NCBI GenBank assembly: GCA_965214025.1
Contig: CBDCAW010000003.1
Span: 10,353 to 74,352 of the forward strand
Reading direction: 5' to 3'
DNA: 64,000 nt
DNA from: Granulosicoccus sp965214025
GTDB taxonomy: Bacteria > Pseudomonadota > Gammaproteobacteria > Granulosicoccales > Granulosicoccaceae
Shown here one piece after another: positions 57,694-64,000 of the stretch. Under the pieces are notes generated by a model. That model worked only from the letters and a program-made list of their open reading frames with translations, was not told the DNA's origin and did no database searches. The number at the start of each line of letters is the position of its first letter. Within the stretch, counting starts at the first letter, position 1. Position numbers and translations under genes: made by a program.

Positions 57694-58110
57694 ATGAACA
57701 CATACCAACACCTCACACTTGCAGTATCGATGCTGGCGCTTTCAGCGCCAACCGCCTCGCTGGCACAATCGGGTATCGTCGGCAAGGCCATCGAACTGCC
57801 AACGGTGACGTTGTCATCGGGCATGCCCATGGCCGACGCCCCCCTGGAACTGCAGTCTGGGCAGTACTACGAGCTGATCATCAGTGCCGATGGTTCGGCT
57901 GAAATGGCCATCAGCGGTGCAGACTTCTTTCGCAACTGCTGGTTCGACGAGATCGTGATCAACGACATCGAGATCAGACCGCTCGGCCTCGACTCCATCG
58001 AGTTCGATGATGAGGGTGAAGCGGAAATCAGCTTCATTCCGATGAAGCCCGGCACGTTCGAACTGCATGCCCCTGGCGTTGCACCACTAAAAGTGATCGT
58101 CAAGGGGTAG
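57694..58110 (+). CDS. Secreted small protein, cupredoxin-like fold
   Basis: 138 aa with a signal peptide (MNTYQHLTLAVSML, cleavage near SLAQS). The mature part ends with EISFIPMKPGTFELHAPG, a pattern like the last strands of cupredoxins, but the Cys-His-Met copper ligands are not complete. Upstream of dabB on the same strand. ATG at 57694 with AGGG upstream. Function unknown. Confidence 0.7.
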   Translation: MNTYQHLTLAVSMLALSAPTASLAQSGIVGKAIELPTVTLSSGMPMADAPLELQSGQYYELIISADGSAEMAISGADFFRNCWFDEIVINDIEIRPLGLDSIEFDDEGEAEISFIPMKPGTFELHAPGVAPLKVIVKG

Positions 58111-58121
58111 GTCAAGCCTGT

Positions 58122-58140
58122 CGTTCACTTTAAGTGAACG
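58122..58140. promoter_or_regulatory. 19-bp palindrome upstream of dabB
   Basis: CGTTCACTT and AAGTGAACG are separated by one base: a perfect palindrome about 85 bp before dabB and 12 bp after the preceding stop. More operator-like than terminator-like, since no T-tract follows directly. Confidence 0.65.
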
Positions 58141-58224
58141 TATATCAGACATTATTGAATTTTTCTCGGCCTTGTCATTCGGGTACAACTTGCAACTGAT
58201 TTCGATCCGAGAGTTGAGCCAAGA

Positions 58225-59784
58225 ATGCTATACGCCGCATTACTGCTGTTGCCACCCGTCGTCCTGTTGGCGGCAGGGATCATTGCACTCGGCGATCGGG
58301 GTGGACGTTCGGCCCGGCTCGCCACACTGACAGAGAAGGCGGCACTGGTCGCACTGGGCTCGGCATTCCTTGCAGCCGTCCTGTTGTCATGGCAGGGTCC
58401 GGGAACCGGCGTGCTGTTGAGCCTGGGAGCCATGGAGATATCGGCACGGCTCGATGCCCTCAGCGTGACCATGCTGTTACTCGTCGCGTTCGTCGGGTGG
58501 GTGGTGCTGCGCTATTCGGCCACCTATCTGGATGGAGAGCCACGCTACGGCGCATTTCTCGGCTGGATGTCGATGACGCTGGCGTCGGTACTGCTACTGG
58601 TTCAGGCCGGCAATCTGGTGCTGTTCGTCCTGGCCTGGGTCGCCACTAGTGTAAGCCTGCATCGGCTGCTGCTCTTCTACCCCGATCGGATCCAGGCCGT
58701 GCGTGCAGCACGCAAGAAATTTATCGTTGCCAGAGCCGGAGACGTGGCATTGTTCGCTGCTGCCGGGCTGCTCTACACGGGCTATGGCACCGCTGATATC
58801 GCGACGATTCTCGCTGCTGCGCATGACGGCATCTCACCGGCCGGCAGTGGCTGGGCCGCCGCACTGCTGGCTATGGCCGCGTTGCTGAAATCTGCCCAGT
58901 TCCCGACTCACGGCTGGCTTACCGAGGTCATGGAGGCACCGACACCGGTCTCGGCGCTGCTGCATGCCGGCGTGATAAACGCGGGCGGCTTCCTGCTGAT
59001 ACGGTTTGCCGATGTGATGCTGCTCGCCCCTGGTGTACTCGCCGTGCTGGTGATCGTCGGCGGCTTCACTGCATTGTGCGGTGGTCTTGCGATGCTTGCG
59101 CAATCGGCGGTCAAAACCTCGCTTGCGTGGTCGACAATCGCTCAGATGGGCTTCATGATCATGCAATGCGGGCTTGCATTGTTCCCGCTTGCACTGCTGC
59201 ACATCGTAGCGCACTCGCTGTACAAGGCGCATGCATTCCTCGCATCCGGTACCGCTGTGACCATGGTCGCTGGAATTCGCCGACCAGGCCCGATCGCCAT
59301 TCCCGATGCCTCCGCCGTACTACGCGCCTTCGCACTGGCATTGATCATCTACGGTGCTATCGGCTTCGCCTTTGGCTTCGACGACAAGTCACCGCAGGCG
59401 ATTGCGCTTGGCGCCATTCTGATCTTCGGTGTCGCCTACCTGTTGGCTCAGGGTTTTGCCGACAGCGCACCCCGGGCGCTGACGCGTCGTACCGCACTGT
59501 ATGCGCTCGCCGCTTCGATCAGCTACTTCGCTCTGCAGAGAATCGCCGAGTGGATGCTGGAGGGTACCCTGCCCCTGACACCTGCCCCGGGCCCACTCGA
59601 ATGGGCGCTGCTGGTGCTGGCTGTCGTCAGCTTCGCACTGGTGGCCCTTGCTCAGGCTCTGTTTCCCCTCTGGGCCTATCACCCGGCAGCTGCCGGGTTG
59701 CGTGTGCACCTTGCAAACGGGCTCTACATCAATGCCGTTTTCGATCGGCTGATCGGCAACTGGTCGCTCAGCCACTCCAAGTGA
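58225..59784 (+). CDS. dabB: DabB: NuoL/MrpA-like subunit of the DAB bicarbonate pump
   Basis: 519 aa antiporter-like membrane protein, about 13 helices. Core SAQFPTHGWLTEVMEAPTPVSALLHAGVINAG, with the conserved Lys and His of NuoL family channels, and VKTSLAWSTIAQMGFM. Paired with dabA, it forms the cation-coupled part of DAB, which drives CO2 hydration and bicarbonate accumulation. The start codon has only a weak ribosome-binding site. Confidence 0.9.
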   Translation: MLYAALLLLPPVVLLAAGIIALGDRGGRSARLATLTEKAALVALGSAFLAAVLLSWQGPGTGVLLSLGAMEISARLDALSVTMLLLVAFVGWVVLRYSATYLDGEPRYGAFLGWMSMTLASVLLLVQAGNLVLFVLAWVATSVSLHRLLLFYPDRIQAVRAARKKFIVARAGDVALFAAAGLLYTGYGTADIATILAAAHDGISPAGSGWAAALLAMAALLKSAQFPTHGWLTEVMEAPTPVSALLHAGVINAGGFLLIRFADVMLLAPGVLAVLVIVGGFTALCGGLAMLAQSAVKTSLAWSTIAQMGFMIMQCGLALFPLALLHIVAHSLYKAHAFLASGTAVTMVAGIRRPGPIAIPDASAVLRAFALALIIYGAIGFAFGFDDKSPQAIALGAILIFGVAYLLAQGFADSAPRALTRRTALYALAASISYFALQRIAEWMLEGTLPLTPAPGPLEWALLVLAVVSFALVALAQALFPLWAYHPAAAGLRVHLANGLYINAVFDRLIGNWSLSHSK

Positions 59785-59964
59785 CGCGTTGCCCTGACCG
59801 ATGAACCTCACGCGCCACCTCAACGCGACGCCCTCACGCGCCACCCTCACGTACCAATCCGACGCGTTGCAATGATGCGTTGCGATGCCGCGTTGCATTG
59901 GCCGATGGGCTCGGCGAATTGCCGTGGCGAACTACCTTGACGCACTGAAAGGAAATCAGCCCCG

Positions 59965-62454
59965 ATGAACGATGAACCCACGATCAGGCATCTGGATCTG
60001 CCGAGCCTGGCTGACGCCGTCGATGCGGCAGCACGGCAGATTCCACCACTGTGGCCCCTCGCTACCTCTGTCGCGGTCAATCCTTATCTAGGGCAGACGC
60101 AGGAGACGCTGGCGCAGGCAGGGGCTCGCCTGGCAAGAGTAGGCGCCGGCCCGGTCACGATGCCGCGTCGCTGGTACCTCGATCGCATGACGCCGAGCGA
60201 GAACAGCGATGCCGATCGCTCGAGAATGAGCAAGGTCAGCGATGCTGATCTAAATAGATTCAGCGCGATCAGCGATGCTGATCTCGACGCTGCCCTGGCT
60301 GCAAGCCCGCATGGGAGGAAGCCTGCGGATGTCATGGCATTGAAGTCGGCGGCATCTGAATCGCCGCCAGCACCCAGGATCTTGCCGACCGTTGTCGATC
60401 TCGCAGCCCGTGCGGCCGCTACCGACTGGCATGCTCTGGTTGACGAGCGCGTGGGTGCCTGGGCAGGTGGCTATTTCGACCAGGGCCAGGCTCTTTGGGC
60501 TGCACCGCTTGGCAAAAGCGCCTGGGCGGCTTTCTGCGCCCAGGCGACCCACGACCTGACACCGGAGATCATGGGGCTCAAGGGCTTCGCTGCCTTCGTC
60601 GCCGACAGACCTGCAGACCCGATGGAGTCGATTGCCGCAACCGTGCGCAGGCTTCGCATTCACGAGGCGGCACTACCAAGCTACTTCCATCAGCTTCTGC
60701 TGTCGCTCGGCGGCTGGGCTCACTACGCACGCTACCAGCTCTGGCGTGCCGAACTCGCCGACCACACCGACTCTACGATCACCGACCTGCTCGCGATCCG
60801 GCTACTCTGGGAAGAAGCGCTGTTCGACCAGCACGAGGCGGCAATAGGCGAGGAATGGAAGCACATTCGCACCGTACACGAGGAACCGATCGAGGTGCAG
60901 GCGAGCGACATCGTCGATGAGATTCTCCAGGAATCTGCTGAACGAGCGGCGCAACGCGAGTTGCAGGCAACACTTGCCGAACCCGAACCTGCAATGCACG
61001 CCGGGCGACCGACACTACAAGCCGCGTTCTGTATCGATGTACGCTCGGAAGTCTTTCGTCGATCGCTCGAAGCCATTCATCCTTCGATTCGCACCTTGGG
61101 TTTCGCCGGGTTCTTCGGCGTCTTCGCCCGACACCGGAGCTTCGCGTCGGATGTGGATGAGTTGCGCCTGCCCGTGCTTCTCAACCCGAACGTCTGCTCG
61201 TCGGCAAGTGGCTCCGGCAACGAAACGAATGATCTCGCTACCCGGTACGAAGCGCGCGCACGGCGTGCCTGGGGCCGATTCAAGCTGGCCGCCGTTTCCT
61301 CGTTCGCCTTCGTGGAGGCCATGGGTCCTGTGTATGTGGGCAAGCTGGTGCGCGATGCGCTCGGCATGCATTCAACGCCGACTCCAAATGACCCGATGCC
61401 ACGCTTCGACCCTCCGTTGGATCTGGAGACTCGAATCAACGCGGCTGAAACAGTGCTTCGAGCCATGACCCTGACTGACGACTTCGCACGGCTCGTGTTG
61501 CTGGTCGGCCATGGGGCGAACGTGGTGAACAATCCACAGGCGAGTGCACTGCATTGCGGAGCCTGCGGCGGACATTCGGGTGAGGTCAACGCACGATTGC
61601 TGGCGTCGATGCTCAATGACAACCAGGTTCGCGCGGGGCTTGCAGCACGCGAACTTGCAGTACCCGGGGACACGCTTTTCGTCGGAGCCCTGCACGACAC
61701 GACGACTGACAAGGTGACCCTCTATGAGCAGGATGCCGACATAGAGGCGCATGTCGATGACCTTGATCAGGCACGGCAATGGTTGATGGAAGCCGGCAGG
61801 ATCACCTGCGCCGAACGGGCGTTGCGCCTGCCGCGCGCGGCGAGTGGCAGCGATATCGAGAAGCGCGCTCGCGACTGGGCTGAAGTACGCCCCGAATGGG
61901 CGCTGGCCGGCTGCCAGGCATTCATCGCCGCCCCGCGATCAACGACAGCAGGTCGTCGCCTCGAAGGGTCGGCGTTTCTGCACGACTACGACTGGCAGCA
62001 AGACAGCGTACGCGGCTTCGGTGTGCTTGAACTGATCATGACCGCGCCGGTAGTGGTCGCGAGCTGGATCAGCCTGCAATACTACGGGTCGAGTGTGGCG
62101 CCCCACACCTTCGGCTCCGGCAACAAGCTGCTGCAGAACGTAGTGGGCGGAATCGGCGTGGTCGAGGGCAACGGCGGGCTGTTGCGCGCTGGCCTGCCTT
62201 GGCAATCAGTGCACGACGGTGAGTATTACAGCCATGAGCCGTTGCGCCTCTCAGTAAGCATTCAGGCGCCACGCGAAGCCATGAACGATATTCTGGGGCG
62301 TAACGACGAGGTGCGAGCGCTCTTTGACAACCGATGGCTTCACCTGTTCGCGATGGACGAGAAGGGACGACTTGCTCATCGTTACCGGGGCGGTCTCGAT
62401 TGGGAAATAGTGGAGGCCGGCACTGCTTCGGCTGATCTCAAGGCAGGTGCCTGA
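59965..62454 (+). CDS. dabA: DabA: DUF2309 carbonic-anhydrase-like subunit of the DAB pump
   Basis: 829 aa. Zinc-site residues align with those of Halothiobacillus DabA: C356 and D358 in FCIDVRSE, H516 in LVGHG, C531 in ALHCGACGG, with identical spacing. N-terminal PPLWPLATSVAVNPYLGQ and C-terminal PLRLSVSIQAPREA are also typical. Activity is expected to hydrate CO2 unidirectionally at the inner face. AAAGGAAA precedes ATG. Contains an 11-residue repeat near residue 81. The 180-bp gap to dabB is GC-rich with short repeats. Confidence 0.93.
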   Translation: MNDEPTIRHLDLPSLADAVDAAARQIPPLWPLATSVAVNPYLGQTQETLAQAGARLARVGAGPVTMPRRWYLDRMTPSENSDADRSRMSKVSDADLNRFSAISDADLDAALAASPHGRKPADVMALKSAASESPPAPRILPTVVDLAARAAATDWHALVDERVGAWAGGYFDQGQALWAAPLGKSAWAAFCAQATHDLTPEIMGLKGFAAFVADRPADPMESIAATVRRLRIHEAALPSYFHQLLLSLGGWAHYARYQLWRAELADHTDSTITDLLAIRLLWEEALFDQHEAAIGEEWKHIRTVHEEPIEVQASDIVDEILQESAERAAQRELQATLAEPEPAMHAGRPTLQAAFCIDVRSEVFRRSLEAIHPSIRTLGFAGFFGVFARHRSFASDVDELRLPVLLNPNVCSSASGSGNETNDLATRYEARARRAWGRFKLAAVSSFAFVEAMGPVYVGKLVRDALGMHSTPTPNDPMPRFDPPLDLETRINAAETVLRAMTLTDDFARLVLLVGHGANVVNNPQASALHCGACGGHSGEVNARLLASMLNDNQVRAGLAARELAVPGDTLFVGALHDTTTDKVTLYEQDADIEAHVDDLDQARQWLMEAGRITCAERALRLPRAASGSDIEKRARDWAEVRPEWALAGCQAFIAAPRSTTAGRRLEGSAFLHDYDWQQDSVRGFGVLELIMTAPVVVASWISLQYYGSSVAPHTFGSGNKLLQNVVGGIGVVEGNGGLLRAGLPWQSVHDGEYYSHEPLRLSVSIQAPREAMNDILGRNDEVRALFDNRWLHLFAMDEKGRLAHRYRGGLDWEIVEAGTASADLKAGA
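60205..60291 (+). repeat. 33-bp in-frame repeat in dabA
   Basis: Units at 60205-60237, 60238-60270 and a partial one from 60271, each starting AGCGATGC and encoding SDADRSRMSKV, SDADLNRFSAI and SDADLDAAL. It probably grew from the ancestral SDADLDAAL. Confidence 0.85.
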
Positions 62455-62682
62455 CGCGGCAGTGCCGAGCAGGTTTCTGCCGCTCGGGCATCCAACCTTT
62501 GCGACGCGAAGTTGCACGCCCACTTCTTTCTGGATAGTCACATTAAAGAAGCGCTCCCACAGTTGCCGCGACGCCGCACGATACGAGCCCAGTTACGATA
62601 TTGCAAGGACGATTAATGTTGCATAGCGTCAATGCATATGTTCGACTTCGTCCGGTAATTCACACACAGGGATAGAACAGAT

Positions 62683-63720
62683 ATGCGAGCAAACAGTTGG
62701 GAAGGTACGGGATTCAAGATGCTGCTGGTGACGAGTGTCTTCGGCGCATCAGTGGCTGTCAGCGGCACAGCCAGTGCGCATGGAACAATCGTCTCACCTC
62801 AGAGTAGAGTCTGGAACTGTAGAGAAGAAGGGCCTGAAACACTCACATCGGCTGCCTGTCAAGCCGCCAGAGCGGAAAGCGGCTCGCAGCAATTCTACGA
62901 CTGGAATGGTATTCGCCAGGGCAACGCGGGTGGGGACCACCAGGCGGTGGTACCTGATGGCGAGCTGTGCAGTGGGGGCGATCCGGGTACCTTCGGCGGC
63001 TTGAACCTGGCGCGCGCCGACTGGGTTTCAACACCGGTCAGTGCCGGCCCTCAGGTTTTCGAGTGGAACAACTCGGCCGCCCACGCCACCCAGTACTACC
63101 GTTACTACATCACCAACGAAGGCTTCGACCCGAGCACGCCGTTGGTCTGGAGCGATCTGGAGGAAATCGGTGAGACCGAACCGGCACCGGCCGATTTCAA
63201 TCCGTCACACACGGTCACTCTGCCGTCGCGAACCGGGCGCCATATCGTTTACAGCGTCTGGCAGCGTTCTGACAGCCCCGAAGCGTTCTACGCCTGTGTC
63301 GATGTCGCGTTCGATGGCAGCGGTGGCGGTGGTAATGATCCCGTAGCGGCCCCCGACGTTGACATGGACGACATGGCCGGTGAGGACATGGGCGATATGG
63401 CCGGCGGTGACATGAGCGGTGAAGACATGGGCGATATGGCCGGCGGTGACATGGGCGCTGAAGACATGGGCGACATGGCCGGTGGAGACATGGGCGAAAT
63501 GGACGGTGGTGAGACAGACAACACCGAAACCGAGGACATGGGTGCTGAGAATGCGTGCGTCGGTATTCCGAACTGGGATCAAGCTTCGACGTATACCGGC
63601 GGTGATCAGGTTCGGTTCAATGACTCTCGCTATGAAGCTCGCTGGTGGACCAGTAGCAACAGTCCGGAAACCAACAGCGCCAGGGAATGGGATGTCTGGA
63701 TTGATCAGGGTAGCTGCTAG
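62683..63720 (+). CDS. AA10 lytic polysaccharide monooxygenase with CBM5/12
   Basis: 345 aa secreted copper enzyme that oxidatively cleaves chitin or cellulose. Signal peptide to Ala32 exposes His33 (ASA/HGTIVSPQ) as the N-terminal histidine brace; the second His is H134 (NNSAAHATQYYRYY). Residues about 33-210 are AA10. Residues about 225-290 are a Met/Asp/Gly-rich linker with three 13-residue repeats. The C-terminal approximately 50 residues are a chitin-binding module (WDQASTYTGGDQVRF, RWWTSSNSPE). About 13 Met in the linker is unusual for an LPMO. Confidence 0.92.
   Translation: MRANSWEGTGFKMLLVTSVFGASVAVSGTASAHGTIVSPQSRVWNCREEGPETLTSAACQAARAESGSQQFYDWNGIRQGNAGGDHQAVVPDGELCSGGDPGTFGGLNLARADWVSTPVSAGPQVFEWNNSAAHATQYYRYYITNEGFDPSTPLVWSDLEEIGETEPAPADFNPSHTVTLPSRTGRHIVYSVWQRSDSPEAFYACVDVAFDGSGGGGNDPVAAPDVDMDDMAGEDMGDMAGGDMSGEDMGDMAGGDMGAEDMGDMAGGDMGEMDGGETDNTETEDMGAENACVGIPNWDQASTYTGGDQVRFNDSRYEARWWTSSNSPETNSAREWDVWIDQGSC
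63382..63498 (+). repeat. 39-bp in-frame repeat encoding the LPMO linker
   Basis: Three units at 63382-63420, 63421-63459 and 63460-63498 encode EDMGDMAGGDMSG, EDMGDMAGGDMGA and EDMGDMAGGDMGE. A diverged copy of the motif precedes them. Confidence 0.95.
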
Positions 63721-63840
63721 GGTTCTCAATCCGGTTCATAACAGATAGACCTGATGCCTGTCGGGTCCGAGTTCATCTCAGGGCGGTGTCTTGTTGCTCT
63801 TACGATGGTCGAACCCGGCAGGCAGATCGAAAAGACGGAC

Positions 63841-63896
63841 CGGGCCTGTCATCAGTTGGTTCATGGAGGCCCGTGAAACAACTGATGACCGGGCCT
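63841..63896. terminator. Inverted repeat after the LPMO gene
   Basis: GTCATCAGTTG (63848-63858) pairs with CAACTGATGAC (63879-63889). AGGCCCG in the loop (63867-63873) can instead pair with CGGGCCT on either side (63841-63847 or 63890-63896). A poor T-tract follows. The remaining 100 bp to the window end show no gene. Confidence 0.5.
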
Positions 63897-64000
63897 ACAG
63901 CAAAAACAGAAGAACAGCGCTACTCACTTCGGCATTGAGCCGGTCTTGGCATTCACGCTTAAGCGTTGTATCAGCAGAGACAACACGGCCCGCCGGCACC

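Overview
The window reads as high-GC chromosomal DNA of a free-living, probably marine gammaproteobacterium. The evidence is a canonical str-S10-spc-alpha ribosomal super-operon in gammaproteobacterial order, gammaproteobacterial UvrA, RpoA, S14 and Fur sequences, and a class II photolyase, DAB bicarbonate pump and chitin-type LPMO in one neighbourhood. A Granulosicoccus/Chromatiales-like relative is a guess from gene content, not shown by the sequence.

Layout. 1-5.3 kb: uvrA (5' end cut by the window) and a PatZ-like protein acetyltransferase with a shortened ATP-grasp region. 5.4-10 kb: an frcBCA sugar ABC importer divergent from its probable ROK repressor. 10-19.9 kb: class II photolyase, an App1-like phosphatase overlapping an alpha/beta hydrolase, a YidK-like sodium symporter, an EEP-family lipoprotein, an IolC-DUF2090 fusion and a glycosyltransferase. 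20-25.3 kb: polyphosphate glucokinase, a LysR regulator, a PP2C-kinase protein split by a frameshift inside 33-bp repeats, and a NarK/NasA nitrate transporter. 25.3-26.3 kb: about 1 kb without a convincing intact gene, ending in an 8-bp-periodic array. 26.3-31 kb: iolB, a GlcG/HbpS-like gene, gpsA and an ABC exporter placed directly behind rplQ. 31-49.7 kb: rpsL-rpsG-fusA-tuf-rpsJ, then rplC to rplQ, all on the minus strand, with rpmJ carrying a one-base deletion. 50-56.2 kb: a nitroreductase, an aldehyde dehydrogenase and an iron block (Cys-rich small protein, DUF2325 protein, bfd, bfr, fur). 56.3-57.4 kb: cbiM behind a cobalamin riboswitch. 57.7-62.5 kb: a small secreted protein and dabBA. 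62.7-63.7 kb: an AA10 LPMO with a Met/Asp-rich repeat linker.

How the genes work together. FrcBCA, the symporter, IolC/IolB and PpgK point to uptake and breakdown of sugars and inositol. The LPMO points to chitin or another insoluble glycan. DabBA supplies bicarbonate, perhaps for anaplerosis, since no carboxysome or RubisCO gene is visible. Bfd, Bfr and Fur handle iron storage and control.

The most unusual property of the window is repeated small tandem duplication (6 to 50 bp units) inside or at the edges of at least nine loci. Several are in frame and add low-complexity segments to conserved proteins. One, in the PP2C-kinase gene, contains a 34-bp unit among 33-bp units and breaks the reading frame.
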